DNA of 64,000 nucleotides from Parahaliea mediterranea (GCF_017255185.1 NZ_JAFKCZ010000004.1:186001-250000), one strand, 5' to 3'. Counted from the stretch's first letter, positions 34,356 through 43,493 are shown. Numbers and translations: made by a program. The notes: generated from the sequence alone by a model not told the origin.

Positions 34356-34928
34356 ATGATCGACCCGAGGAATGACGACGCCAGGGGGCGGGAGAAGCCG
34401 GAGCCCCACGAGCAGAATGGCGGGATACCGCGATATTTGCAGCTGATGGTGGTTGTCCTGGTGTGCTGGGGCTTCACTTACATAATGTTCAGCCCCTACC
34501 AGCGGCAACTGGATTTTGTGCCGAGCGCGGTGGCGGCGGAGGCGGGGGCCGATGGCGAACAGCTCTACAATAACAATTGCGCCAGCTGTCACCAGGCCTC
34601 GGGGGCGGGAATCCCCGGCGTCTTTCCGCCCCTCGCCCGGTCCGAGTGGGTGACCGGCGACGAACGCCTGGTGGTGCAGATCCTGCTGCGCGGCCTGTCG
34701 GGGGAGATCAGCGTTGCGGGGGTGACCTATAACGGCATGATGCCGCCCTTCGGCAACAGTCTGGGCGATGCGGAAATCGCCGCGCTGGCGAGCTATATTC
34801 GCGGCGCCTGGAGCAATGACGCCGGTGCGGTCAATGTATCGGCGGTAACCGCGGAGCGCGCGGCGCAGTCAGAACGCACGACGCCCTGGTCTGTAGGCGA
34901 GTTGCAAAGCCTGTTCGGAGATGGGTGA
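34356..34928 (+). CDS. Membrane-anchored monoheme cytochrome c, in the place of CcoP
   Basis: The 190-residue protein has a charged N-terminus, one membrane helix (about residues 28-45, LMVVVLVCWGFTYIMF) and a single class I cytochrome c domain. The heme site is CASCH at 75-79; the axial Met is in NGMMPPFG. Normal CcoP has two c-type hemes and roughly 300 residues, so this is a half-size, monoheme counterpart. It likely takes electrons from soluble cytochrome c to CcoO. Its stop overlaps the SCO start (TGATG). Confidence 0.82.
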   Translation: MIDPRNDDARGREKPEPHEQNGGIPRYLQLMVVVLVCWGFTYIMFSPYQRQLDFVPSAVAAEAGADGEQLYNNNCASCHQASGAGIPGVFPPLARSEWVTGDERLVVQILLRGLSGEISVAGVTYNGMMPPFGNSLGDAEIAALASYIRGAWSNDAGAVNVSAVTAERAAQSERTTPWSVGELQSLFGDG

Positions 34929-35548
34929 TGCGAACCGCCCTGGCCTCCCTGCTTGTTGTTTGTATCGCTACCGGGACGCTGGCCTGGGCGACGGATGGCT
35001 TCCGTGTCCTGACCAGCGAACAGGCCCGCCGCCTTGCGGTCTCCGAGCGTCCCGTGGCGGTGCCTGATGTCGGCTTGCGGATGGACAATGGGGCGCGGCA
35101 GTCCTTGCGGGACCTGCTGCACGATGAGGGCGCGCGCAGTATTGTCGGTTTTTTCTACAGCCGCTGTACGAGTATCTGCATTACCCTGGGAAATGACTTC
35201 AGGCAGCTTCAGCAGCGGATCGTGGATGAGGGTCTGGAAGGGCGGGTAAAGCTGCTCAGTATCAGCTTTGATACCCAGGCGGATACCGCGGCGGTGCTGC
35301 GCGACTACCGTGAACGCATGCGGGCCCGGGACAATATCTGGCAGATCGCCGCGGCGCAGGATGGGCAGGAGCTTGCGGTCTTGCTGGAAAGCTTCGGAGT
35401 CACGGTGATCGACGATGGGCGTGGCGGGTTTGTACACAACAGCGCCTATCACATCGTGAATGCCCGGGGGGAGCTGGAAGCCATTGTTGATCTGGCGAAG
35501 CCACTGGCGGCCCTGCGCGCCGCACGAGGGCGTCGGCATGAAGCCTAG
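34928..35548 (+). CDS. SCO1/SenC family copper chaperone
   Basis: The 206-residue protein has a signal peptide (MRTALASLLVVCIATGTLAW). It has a thioredoxin-like SCO domain with the copper-binding CTSIC at 80-84 (CxxxC) and a distal His in the HNSAYHI region. SCO proteins deliver copper to oxidase centres; here CuB of the adjacent CcoN is the probable client. GTG 34925 is in frame two codons earlier... but ATG 34928 overlaps the previous stop and has GGAG upstream. It overlaps the following membrane-protein gene by 11 bp. Confidence 0.87.
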   Translation: MRTALASLLVVCIATGTLAWATDGFRVLTSEQARRLAVSERPVAVPDVGLRMDNGARQSLRDLLHDEGARSIVGFFYSRCTSICITLGNDFRQLQQRIVDEGLEGRVKLLSISFDTQADTAAVLRDYRERMRARDNIWQIAAAQDGQELAVLLESFGVTVIDDGRGGFVHNSAYHIVNARGELEAIVDLAKPLAALRAARGRRHEA

Positions 35549-36131
35549 GCTCATTCTCATTCTCGCGGGCATAAGCATACCGGCTGTACTGATAACGCCG
35601 GCCGTGAGGACATTGCTGGAATCGAGCATGTCGCGCCACATGCTGGTCATGTTCCCGTTATTGGTTGTTGGCGGTGTGGCTCTTGCGTACGGGTTGCCCA
35701 GGAGCTTTCACGCGCGCCTGCTGCCCTGGAACAGGGAGGGGATTCCCGGCCTGGCGCTTGCAGCCGCAATGCTGATGACCTGGATGATCCCCAACGCGCT
35801 GGACAGCGCCACCGAGAGCTTGCTGGTGGACGCGCTGAAAGCTGTTTGTCTGGTAGTGGCGGGGTTTGCCCTGGCAGTGTCGATGCCTGTGGCCGGGCTG
35901 GTTGCCCAGCTGTTCTTTGTCTGGAACAGCGTGATGATGCTGGTGTATGCGGGGGTTCTCTACCAGAGCCTGCCCACCCGCCTTTGCAGCGCCTACCTTA
36001 TTGACGATCAGGCGCAAACCGGCCTGTATCTGGTGTGCTTCGCCGTATTGCTCGGCATGGCCTGGCTAGGCCATGCCTGGTGCCGGTTGCGGTTCGCCAG
36101 TTCGTCCGGGCCTGGCAGGCGAAGCCGGTAG
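35538..36131 (+). CDS. Polytopic membrane protein of the oxidase cluster, possibly CtaG/DUF1404-like
   Basis: The 197-residue protein has about six hydrophobic helices. SRHMLVMFPLLVVGGVALAY and WMIPNALDSA recall the membrane-embedded His segment of CtaG-type oxidase assembly proteins and DUF1404. I cannot confirm either family by eye. Its ATG lies inside the SCO gene (11-bp overlap), so it belongs to the same operon as CcoN, CcoO, cytochrome c and SCO. A role in copper or heme insertion into the oxidase is the simplest guess. Confidence 0.6.
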   Translation: MKPRLILILAGISIPAVLITPAVRTLLESSMSRHMLVMFPLLVVGGVALAYGLPRSFHARLLPWNREGIPGLALAAAMLMTWMIPNALDSATESLLVDALKAVCLVVAGFALAVSMPVAGLVAQLFFVWNSVMMLVYAGVLYQSLPTRLCSAYLIDDQAQTGLYLVCFAVLLGMAWLGHAWCRLRFASSSGPGRRSR

Positions 36132-36199
36132 GTAGCGCCGCCGCCCGCAACGCCGACTGCCCCGTCGCAAAGGTTCCGCCGGCGAAGGGCGGCGTACCT
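36130..36199. repeat. Long-range inverted repeat after the oxidase operon
   Basis: AGGTA-G-CGCCGCC (36130-36142) pairs with GGCGGCG-TACCT (36188-36199) with one bulged base. It covers the gap between the convergent oxidase operon and DUF2970. No T-run follows, so a terminator role is uncertain. Confidence 0.4.
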
Positions 36200-36212
36200 G
36201 CCCCGTGATCAT

Positions 36213-36425
36213 TCAGCGCAGGACTATGGCGACAATGAGTGCCAGGGTGCCGACAAAGCCCGCCGTGAAAACGAGCCCGCCAATAATAAAAGGGGTGGCG
36301 CTGGTGGACTGGAAAGCCGCTTCGCGGTGACGTCGTGACTGCACACCGAGGCCGGCCGCCAGCATGTTCTGCACCAGTTGCCGCAAGGTAGGTTTCACCG
36401 CGGATTGATCGGAGGACTTCTGCAT
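36213..36425 (-). CDS. DUF2970 small membrane protein
   Basis: The 70-residue protein has a soluble N-terminal half with the DUF2970 pattern (VQNMLAAGLGVQSRRHREAA) and one C-terminal membrane helix (FIIGGLVFTAGFVGTLALIV). Members are widespread in gammaproteobacteria, often near cytochrome oxidase genes, and have no assigned function. It is convergent with the cbb3 operon. Confidence 0.82.
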   Translation of the reverse strand: MQKSSDQSAVKPTLRQLVQNMLAAGLGVQSRRHREAAFQSTSATPFIIGGLVFTAGFVGTLALIVAIVLR

Positions 36426-36570
36426 GGCTGGTTTTGTTACCCGCTGGACTTGCTCATGTTCCGCGGATGCTAGCTGATCCAGGGGGGAGTGGGCAGGGTC
36501 AGTTGGTGAAAATATTACCGTATCAGATGGCGGCGGGCCTTTTCGCCGGGCGGCGAAAAGGCACTGTGCA

Positions 36571-37980
36571 TCAGAATGAACTCGCGAGCTTGCCGAGCGT
36601 TTTCATTGCCCGTTCAATCCGGGCATCCCAGGGATTTCCGTAGTTCAGTCTAATGCAGTTGCGAAATGTCCGGGTTGCCGAGAAGATCGGTCCTGGCGCG
36701 ATGCTGATTTCCTCCTGCAGCGCCATGTTGAAAAGTTCCAGGGAGTCGACGTTCTCCGGTAGTTCAAGCCACAGGAAGTATCCACCCTCCGGCCGCGTTA
36801 CGCGGGTATCTTTCGGAAAGTAGTGGTCTATCGCGGTGCGCATCTGATTTTGCTGCACTTCCAGTGTATGTCGCAGTTTTCTCAAGTGGCGGTCATAGCC
36901 GCCGTACTGCAGATAGTCCGCCACGGCCAGCTGGGCGGGGATGGAGGCAGAGAGCGTGGTCATCAGCTTGAGCCGCTCCACTTGCCGCGAAAATCGGCCG
37001 GCCGCCACCCACCCGACCCGGTATCCGGGCGCCAGGCTCTTCGAGAACGAGCTGCAGTGCATCACGTAGCCCTCGCTGTCGAAGGCCTTCGCAGGTTTCG
37101 GCTGCTGTCGTCCATAGTACAGTTCGTTGTAAACATCGTCTTCAATCAGCGGCACCTGGTGCCGGGTAAGCAGTGACACAAGTTCCCGCTTTTTGTCGTC
37201 GCTTAGCGTTGCGCCCATGGGGTTCTGAAAGGTGGTCATAAACCAGCAGGCCTTGATGGGGTGCTTTTTCAATGCCTTGGCGAGTACTTGCAGGTCGATG
37301 CCGTCGTGAGGGTCAACGGGGATCTCAATGGCTTTCAGTTGCAAGCGTTCCAGTGCCTGCAGGCTGGCATAGAAAGCGGGCGTCTCTATGGCGATAAGGT
37401 CGCCGGGCTTTGCGATGGCCTGCAAACACAGGTTTAGCGCCTCGAGGGCGCCATCGGTAATAACGACTTCCTCAAGCGGCACCTGGACATTCGCGATGGC
37501 GTAGCGCTGGACCAGGTGCCTGCGGAGGTCCTGATTGCCTTCGGGTAGGTGGGCGACCACCGAATGTAGGTCCATTGTTCGAGTCGCGTTGGCGAGGGAG
37601 CGGGCCAGACGGCTCATGGGAAACAGGGTCGGGTTCGGGAAGGCGGACCCCAGGGGGACGATATCGGGATCGCGAAGAGAGCCGAGAACCGAGAATACCA
37701 ATTCGCTCACGTCGACGTCGGTGAATTTCAGGGTATGAGGCGAGCTTTTGGACCTGGGGACCGCTTGTTGCGGCTGGCTGCACACGAAGTAACCCGACCT
37801 CGGTCTCGAGCGGATCATGCCGCGATTTTCCAGCAGGTAATAGGCCTGGTACACCGTGGAAGGGCTGACCCGGTAGGTTTTACTGGCGTGTCGGACCGAT
37901 GGTACCCGCTCGCCTACGGCCAGGACGCCGGTCTTGATCATATCGGCGATGTCCTGGGCCAGTTGTTCGTAGCGTTTCAT
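36571..37980 (-). CDS. MocR-type regulator: GntR helix-turn-helix fused to PLP aminotransferase fold
   Basis: The 469-residue protein begins with a GntR winged helix (residues 1-75: MKRYEQLAQDIADMIKTGVL; VSPSTVYQAYYLLENRGMIRSRP). After a linker comes a fold-type I aminotransferase domain. The PLP-binding Lys is residue 314 in SSFSKSLAPGYRVGW; EDDVYNELYY supplies the Asp for the PLP nitrogen. The final Arg region is NCIRLNYG. MocR proteins regulate amine, amino-acid or vitamin B6 genes. No adjacent divergent metabolic gene makes the target clear; the RIO kinase gene upstream is on the same strand, 164 bp away. Confidence 0.9.
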   Translation of the reverse strand: MKRYEQLAQDIADMIKTGVLAVGERVPSVRHASKTYRVSPSTVYQAYYLLENRGMIRSRPRSGYFVCSQPQQAVPRSKSSPHTLKFTDVDVSELVFSVLGSLRDPDIVPLGSAFPNPTLFPMSRLARSLANATRTMDLHSVVAHLPEGNQDLRRHLVQRYAIANVQVPLEEVVITDGALEALNLCLQAIAKPGDLIAIETPAFYASLQALERLQLKAIEIPVDPHDGIDLQVLAKALKKHPIKACWFMTTFQNPMGATLSDDKKRELVSLLTRHQVPLIEDDVYNELYYGRQQPKPAKAFDSEGYVMHCSSFSKSLAPGYRVGWVAAGRFSRQVERLKLMTTLSASIPAQLAVADYLQYGGYDRHLRKLRHTLEVQQNQMRTAIDHYFPKDTRVTRPEGGYFLWLELPENVDSLELFNMALQEEISIAPGPIFSATRTFRNCIRLNYGNPWDARIERAMKTLGKLASSF

Positions 37981-38144
37981 GGAAGTCCCTGATAGTTGCC
38001 CTTGCCGGGTGGAAATGCAGGCCGTGTTTCGGTCCTATCTGGTACGCAATTATAACCGGGATTGGCAACTGTTTGTTTGCCTTTGGAGCAGGTTGATCGC
38101 CTGGGGGGCTTGTGACGGTGCGCAGACCGGGCCGCTCTTGTGCG

Positions 38145-39002
38145 CTAGTCCACCTCGTCCGCATCGCGCAGGCGTTGTTGCCTGAGCTGTTCCTCTTCGA
38201 GTGCGGCCTTGATCTCCAACAGGACCGCGTCGACATCGGCGACTTCGCGTTCAAGCTCGAACTGCCCGGTCAACTGGAGGTCGGGGTGGAGCTCGCCGGC
38301 CTCATACAGTGCCCAAATCTCCTCCGCGTAGCGGCTGCCCCTGAGTTCCGGGGCAAAGGCGGCGTAGTAGTGGGTCATGTTCGCCACGTCGCGTACCAGC
38401 ATGGCCTGGGCGTTATTGTTGTTGGCGGCGAAGACGGCCTGGGGCAAATCGATGATGACCGGGCCGCCGGCGTCGACCAGTACGTTGAACTCGGACAAGT
38501 CGCCGTGGATCAGCCCGGCGCAGAGCATGCGCATAATATCGTGCATGATTTGTGCGTGGTCTTCGCGGGCCTGTTCCGCGGACATGGTGACATCGTTCAG
38601 GCGAGGGGCGGCGTCGCCATCCTCGTCGGTGATCAGCTCCATCAACAGCACGCCGTCGACACAGCCGTAGGGCCGCGGGACCCGAACACCGGCACGATCC
38701 AGGCGATAGAGCGCGTCGACTTCCGCGTTCTGCCACACTTCTTCCTGGTGCTTGCGGCCGTATCGGGAGCCCTTTTCCATGGCCCTGGCCCGTCGGCTGC
38801 TGCGAACCTTGCGACCCTCTGTGTATTGCACCGCCTTTTTAAAACTGCGTTTTACGGCATCCTTGTAGACCTTGGCGCAACGGGTGTTTGCGCCGCAGCG
38901 CACCACGAAGACGTCGGCCTCCTTGCCGCTCATCAGCGGATAGATCACTTCGTCGATCAGGCCGTCCTCCACCAGCGGCCGCAGGCGTTTTGGTGTCTTC
39001 AT
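38145..39002 (-). CDS. RIO1-type serine/threonine protein kinase
   Basis: The 285-residue protein holds the RIO kinase core. The ATP-binding region has MSGKEADVFVVR and the Lys in CAKVYKD. The catalytic loop is HGDLSEFNVLV, and the metal-binding segment IIDLPQAV. RIO kinases act in ribosome maturation in archaea and eukaryotes; bacterial members are poorly characterised. Its ATG directly follows the stop of the RNA helicase gene dbpA, so both are made from one message. This links the kinase to ribosome assembly (inference). Confidence 0.9.
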   Translation of the reverse strand: MKTPKRLRPLVEDGLIDEVIYPLMSGKEADVFVVRCGANTRCAKVYKDAVKRSFKKAVQYTEGRKVRSSRRARAMEKGSRYGRKHQEEVWQNAEVDALYRLDRAGVRVPRPYGCVDGVLLMELITDEDGDAAPRLNDVTMSAEQAREDHAQIMHDIMRMLCAGLIHGDLSEFNVLVDAGGPVIIDLPQAVFAANNNNAQAMLVRDVANMTHYYAAFAPELRGSRYAEEIWALYEAGELHPDLQLTGQFELEREVADVDAVLLEIKAALEEEQLRQQRLRDADEVD

Positions 39003-40394
39003 TTACAGCCTGCGAACCTTGAACTTGCGGCCCTTGATTTTGCCGTTGATCAGCCGGCCCAGGGCCTTGTCGGCCTCCGCGCGCTCCACGGCGACGTAGG
39101 CGGCGAAATCCGTGACCTGGATTTTGCCTATAGCGGCGCCGGCGATACCGGCATCGCCGGTAAGGGCCCCCAGGATATCGCCCGGGCGAATTTTGTGCTT
39201 GCGTCCGCCGGCGATGCACAGCGTGGCAAAGGGCGGTGGGGGCATGCTGTCGCCCCCTGCCGCCAGGGTGTCAATCGCCTCAAATGCGCACTCTCGCCCG
39301 GTGTAGTCGCCAATGCTGTCCAGTTTGTAACGCTCGGTGTCGGCGAACAGGCTGAGCGCCAGTCCCGCCTTGCCCGCGCGACCGGTGCGCCCCACCCGGT
39401 GTACGTAGACCTCGGCGTTGCGCGGCAACTCGAAATTGATGACAGCGGGGAGGTCGTCGATATCCAGGCCCCTGGCGGCTACGTCGGTGGCGACCAGCAC
39501 GCTGCAGCTCTGTTGCCGGAACTGGATCAGCACCTGGTCCCGGTCGCGTTGCTCCATGTCGCCGTGCAGGGCGAGGGCGTTGATGCCCGCCTGCGCGAGG
39601 TGGGCGGTGACATCGCGAACCCGCTGTTTGGTATTGCAAAATACCACCGCCGCCTGCGGGTGAAAGTGGCTAAGCAGGGTGACCAAACCCTCGAGCTGCC
39701 GGTTGTTCTGGCAAATGAAAAAGTGTTGCTCGATATGCTCTTCGCCATGCAGCGATTCCAGGCTTACCTGCTCGGGCTCGCGCTGGAATTGCCGGCTCAG
39801 GGTTTGAATATCTTCCGGGTAGGTGGCGGAGAATAGCAGTGTCTGGCGGGATGCGGGGGTGTGTTCGACGATGGCGCGGATGTCATCGATAAACCCCATC
39901 TCCAGCATCCGGTCGGCCTCGTCCAGCACCAGGGTCTTGATCCGGGCCAGGTTGAGGGTCGTTTTGCGCAGGTGATCGCCAATGCGGCCGGGCGTCCCCA
40001 CCACAATGTGGGCGCCGTGCTCCAGCGAGCCGATCTGCGGACCGATAGACTGGCCGCCACAGAGCGTGACGACCTTGATATTCTGCCGGTAGCGGGCCAG
40101 GCGCCGGATCTCATCCGCAACCTGGGTCGCCAGCTCGCGGGTTGGGCACAATACCAGCGCCTGGGTGCCAAAATCCCGGGGGTTGAGCTTGTCCAGCAGG
40201 GGCAGGCTGAATGCCGCTGTCTTGCCGCTACCGGTTTTTGCCCGGGCGATCAGGTCCCTGCCTGCAAATGCCAGGGGCAGTGCGGCGGCCTGAATCGGGG
40301 TCATTGTCCGGTAGCCCAGGCGCTCCAGGTTTTCGAGTTGGGCGCGGGGAAGGGAGAGGTTGGAAAAAGGAAGGTCTGCCAATCGTGGGGCCAA
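39003..40394 (-). CDS. dbpA: ATP-dependent RNA helicase DbpA
   Basis: The 463-residue DEAD-box protein has the Q motif (FSNLSLPRAQLENLERLGY, TPIQ), motif I AKTGSGKT, motif II DEAD (VLDEADRMLEMGF), motif III SAT, and motif VI HRVGRTGRAG. The C-terminal RNA-binding domain (about residues 390-463, including GKIQVTDFAAYVAVER and KIKGRKFKVRRL) is the DbpA-specific module that recognises 23S rRNA hairpin 92. It remodels the large ribosomal subunit during assembly. The start is unsure: TTG 40394 gives a normal N-terminus but has no clear ribosome-binding site. Confidence 0.92.
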   Translation of the reverse strand: MAPRLADLPFSNLSLPRAQLENLERLGYRTMTPIQAAALPLAFAGRDLIARAKTGSGKTAAFSLPLLDKLNPRDFGTQALVLCPTRELATQVADEIRRLARYRQNIKVVTLCGGQSIGPQIGSLEHGAHIVVGTPGRIGDHLRKTTLNLARIKTLVLDEADRMLEMGFIDDIRAIVEHTPASRQTLLFSATYPEDIQTLSRQFQREPEQVSLESLHGEEHIEQHFFICQNNRQLEGLVTLLSHFHPQAAVVFCNTKQRVRDVTAHLAQAGINALALHGDMEQRDRDQVLIQFRQQSCSVLVATDVAARGLDIDDLPAVINFELPRNAEVYVHRVGRTGRAGKAGLALSLFADTERYKLDSIGDYTGRECAFEAIDTLAAGGDSMPPPPFATLCIAGGRKHKIRPGDILGALTGDAGIAGAAIGKIQVTDFAAYVAVERAEADKALGRLINGKIKGRKFKVRRL

Positions 40395-40819
40395 GCTGGG
40401 TTGGGAGAATAAGGGGACAGTGTAACAGAAACTCCTGGCAGACCCGCTGAATCATTCCGATGGGGTGACCGGTGTCCCCGAAACCCAACCGCGAATTCGT
40501 CGGGCCGTGGCCCTGTCGTTCCAGCGTATGACTGTCGCCGGCATGGCGGGAACCGAAGCGGAGAGCGTGGTCATCAACTGATTGTGCCGCCATAAATAAT
40601 TAACCCAACAGTCACACAAGCCCGCCCCTCGAGTGGATAGTATGCGCGCCGTGAAATTCATCATGAGAATGGAACACGCTGTTCATCACCCAAGCGGTCT
40701 GGAGATTTCGTATCAGCGATTTGGGCCCATCGATTTTTCAGTTGGGCGAGGTGAGTCGGGCTGGCATTTGGCCGGCGCGGGACAGGTCCGCCGTTTTTGG
40801 ATTGCCAATTGAGGTTGTT
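40395..40819. other. 425-bp intergenic region without a recognisable gene
   Basis: This gap separates the divergent dbpA and PHP-like genes and so should hold both promoters. I see an AT-rich patch near 40593-40612 (ATAAATAATTAACCC) but no convincing -35/-10 pair, tRNA or hairpin terminator. A 56-codon frame (40642-40812) ends just before the PHP-like gene; its product resembles nothing I know. Confidence 0.5.
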
Positions 40820-42133
40820 ATGAAAACACTGCTAAAAGCCGCCGTGACATGCGTGCTGGTCTCGACAGTATCGGGCGTGGCCGCCGAAGATCCGCCCCAG
40901 CAATGGTGGCGGGGGAATACCCACACCCACAGCTGGTGGAGCGACGGCGACATGCCGCCCGAGTTGATCACCGAATGGTACAAGGACCAGGGCTACGATT
41001 TCCTGGTCATCAGTGATCACAACGTCATGCAGCAAGGGGAGACCTGGTACTCCATCGATTCCCCGCGTCGTTCTCCCGAGAGAGTGAGAAGGGCCTACGA
41101 CACCTATCTCGAGCGCTTTGGCGAGACCTGGGTGGAATCGCGCGAGCACGATGGGGAGCTGCAGGTAAAGCTGAAAACCCTGGATGAGTTTCGTGGATTG
41201 TTTGAAGAGCCCGGAGAGTTTATCTTGATCAAGGGCGAGGAGATTACCGACCGCTTCGAGCGCCACCCCGTGCACATGGGCGGCGTGAACCTTGTCGAGG
41301 TGATCGAGCCGCAGGGCGGCAGCAGCGTGGCCGACACCATTCAGAACAACCTGGATGCCGTGGTCGCACAAAGCGAGCAGTACGGCCAGCCCATGGTCGT
41401 GCACCTCAACCACCCCAATTTCCACTACGCCCAGACCGCAGAGGATTTTTTCAATCTCGACCACGAGCCGGGAGAGGGCTTCTTCGAGATGTACAACGGC
41501 CATGCCGGCGTGAATGGCCACGGCGACGCGTTGCACCAGAGCAGTGAGCGGCTGTGGGACATCGTGCTGTCCAAGCGGCTGGGCGAGCTGGGGCGCAGCG
41601 TAATCTACGGCGTGGCCACGGACGACGCGCACGATTACACCCACTGGGGCGGGGATGCCTCCAACCCGGGGCGCGGGTGGATGATGGTGCGTTCGCGCTG
41701 GCTCACGCCGAACGAGATTACCTCGGCGGTCAAGCGCGGCGATTTCTATAACAGCACGGGAGTCCAGCTGAAGGCCCTGGAGGTCGGCGGGCAGCGCATC
41801 GCGCTTGAGATCGACGCCGAAGAAGGGGTTGAGTACAAGATCGAGTTTGTCGGCACAATGCGTGGCGCCGATCTCGAGCCGAAGAGCGCCGTCGTTCCCC
41901 ATGCCCACCAATCGCGTACCGATCATCTGCACAAAACGGTGAGCACCTGGAGTCGCGATATTGGACAGGTATTACAGGTTACCGAAGGCGCCAGCGCGGT
42001 GTATCGGGCCACTGGCGACGAGCTGTACGTGCGCGCGAGAATCACCTCAAGCAAGCTGCACGACAATCCGCACGCGGAAGGCGACTATGAAATGGCCTGG
42101 ACGCAGCCGCTAGTGGTAGGGCAGGCTGACTGA
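40820..42133 (+). CDS. Exported PHP-domain-like metallo-phosphoesterase
   Basis: The 437-residue protein begins at ATG 40820 with a signal peptide (KTLLKAAVTCVLVSTVSGVA). The PHP motifs follow: NTHTHSWWSDG (His pair and Asp) and VISDHNV, later VHLNHPN and GVATDDAHDY. These supply the metal ligands of a PHP-type hydrolase. The C-terminal 130 residues form a beta-rich part (TGVQLKALEVGGQRIALEI). PHP proteins hydrolyse phosphoesters; an exported form with this architecture has no clear known substrate. GAGG lies 6 bp before the ATG. Confidence 0.8.
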   Translation: MKTLLKAAVTCVLVSTVSGVAAEDPPQQWWRGNTHTHSWWSDGDMPPELITEWYKDQGYDFLVISDHNVMQQGETWYSIDSPRRSPERVRRAYDTYLERFGETWVESREHDGELQVKLKTLDEFRGLFEEPGEFILIKGEEITDRFERHPVHMGGVNLVEVIEPQGGSSVADTIQNNLDAVVAQSEQYGQPMVVHLNHPNFHYAQTAEDFFNLDHEPGEGFFEMYNGHAGVNGHGDALHQSSERLWDIVLSKRLGELGRSVIYGVATDDAHDYTHWGGDASNPGRGWMMVRSRWLTPNEITSAVKRGDFYNSTGVQLKALEVGGQRIALEIDAEEGVEYKIEFVGTMRGADLEPKSAVVPHAHQSRTDHLHKTVSTWSRDIGQVLQVTEGASAVYRATGDELYVRARITSSKLHDNPHAEGDYEMAWTQPLVVGQAD

Positions 42134-42312
42134 TGCCGGTTTCCCGGCCCCGTCGGCAATATCCGCCGATGGGCCGGGAATAGCCTCCAGTTGCCGGTTG
42201 ACGGCCCCCAGTCTGGCCGCGGCGGAGCAGCGGCATGCCGTGTATGCCGCCTCCCAGGAATGGCAAGCTCGCGATTTTCGGGTAAAATCCCCGATTTTAC
42301 GGGTATCAACCT

Positions 42313-43026
42313 ATGGGCAGAGCGTACCAGAACCGCAAGGACTCCATGGCCAAGACCTCGGACCAGAAGGCCCGGGTCTACAGCAAGCACGCGCGTGTGA
42401 TCTATGTCACCGCCAAGCAGGGCGGGATTGACCCGGACGGTAATCTGGCCCTGCGCAGCGCCATCGAGCGGGCCAAGAAGGACCAGGTGCCGACCCACGT
42501 TATCGACAAGGCCATCGACAAGGCCAAGGGCGGCGCGGGAGAGGACTTCGCGGCGGCCCGCTACGAGGGCTTTGGCCCCGGCGGCTGCATGGTGATCGTG
42601 GACTGCCTGACCGACAACCCCAACCGCACCATTGGCGATGTGCGCCAGTGCTTCACCAAGACCAAGTGCAAGCTCGGCACCCCCGGTAGCGTCAGCCACT
42701 CCTTTGACCACTGCGCGATTTTCGTATTCCCGGGGGAGGACGAGGAGGCAGTGCTGGAGGCATTGATGCTGGCGGATGTCGAGGTCGAGGACATCGAGTC
42801 GGATGGCGAGAACATCACCGTGTTCACCCCGCCCACGGAGTTCGCCAAGGCCCGCAGCGCGCTTAACGAGGCCTTTGGCGAGATCGACTTCGACGTGGAG
42901 GAGATCCAGTTCGTACCGAAGGAGGTGGCGCCGATTGCCGCCGACGATGCGGCCATGTTCGAGAAATTCATGGACATGCTGAACGACGTCGAGGACGTGC
43001 AGAAGGTCTACCATAACGTCGGCTGA
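42313..43026 (+). CDS. yebC: YebC/PmpR family protein
   Basis: The 237-residue protein begins [20 protein letters not shown], the conserved YebC start. Other signatures are present: [39 protein letters not shown] and [13 protein letters not shown]. Members act as transcriptional regulators (PmpR) or as translation factors that relieve stalling at proline stretches. This copy resembles the YeeN-type paralogue, which has YVTAKQGG instead of the ruvC-linked YebC sequence. It is not next to ruvC here. Confidence 0.9.
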   Translation: MGRAYQNRKDSMAKTSDQKARVYSKHARVIYVTAKQGGIDPDGNLALRSAIERAKKDQVPTHVIDKAIDKAKGGAGEDFAAARYEGFGPGGCMVIVDCLTDNPNRTIGDVRQCFTKTKCKLGTPGSVSHSFDHCAIFVFPGEDEEAVLEALMLADVEVEDIESDGENITVFTPPTEFAKARSALNEAFGEIDFDVEEIQFVPKEVAPIAADDAAMFEKFMDMLNDVEDVQKVYHNVG

Positions 43027-43059
43027 GCGAATGCGCCGGCCGCTAGCGGGGGAAATGTG

Positions 43060-43461
43060 ATGGCTCGCAAACAGCCTGCGCAGGATGAGGCCTGCCCCTG
43101 CGGCAGCGGCGCGGACTATCCCGCGTGTTGCGGCCGTTACCTGGACAGCGACGAGCCCGCCCCGACCGCCGAGCGGCTCATGCGCTCGCGCTACACGGCC
43201 TTTGCCCGGGGGGCGTCCGACTACCTGCTCGCCACCTGGCACCCTTCCACGCGCCCCTCGCGGGTTCGCCTGGACCCGGCGCAGCGCTGGATCGGCTTGC
43301 GGATACTGCACACCGAGCTGGGCGGCGAGGGCGACGATACCGGACTGGTGGAGTTTGTCGCCCGCGGCAAGGAAGGCGGGCGCGGATTCCGCCTGCAGGA
43401 GTTGAGCCGCTTTGAAAAGATCAGTGGCCGCTGGTACTACCGCGACGGCGAGCACCGCTAG
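43060..43461 (+). CDS. ychJ: YchJ family protein with SEC-C-type zinc motif
   Basis: The 133-residue protein has an N-terminal SEC-C zinc-binding motif (CPCGSGADYPACCGRYL; Cys ligands at positions 12, 14, 23 and 24) and the YchJ middle-domain consensus MRSRYTAFARGASDYLLATW. The NTF2-like fold follows, ending ISGRWYYRDGEH. Function is unknown, although the SEC-C motif suggests a role near protein synthesis or export. It starts 33 bp after yebC. Confidence 0.9.
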   Translation: MARKQPAQDEACPCGSGADYPACCGRYLDSDEPAPTAERLMRSRYTAFARGASDYLLATWHPSTRPSRVRLDPAQRWIGLRILHTELGGEGDDTGLVEFVARGKEGGRGFRLQELSRFEKISGRWYYRDGEHR

Positions 43462-43493
43462 CGGCGTACCGGAAGTGCCCGCGCATCCGAGCC

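Noticed and set aside
37994-38070. AGTTGCC/GGCAACT inverted repeat upstream of the MocR-type gene
   Set aside because: The 7-bp arms are more than 60 bp apart, so it may well be chance; kept only as a possible operator.
40642-40812. 56-codon open frame ahead of the PHP-like gene
   Set aside because: No ribosome-binding site, no recognisable family, and it fills what must be a promoter region.
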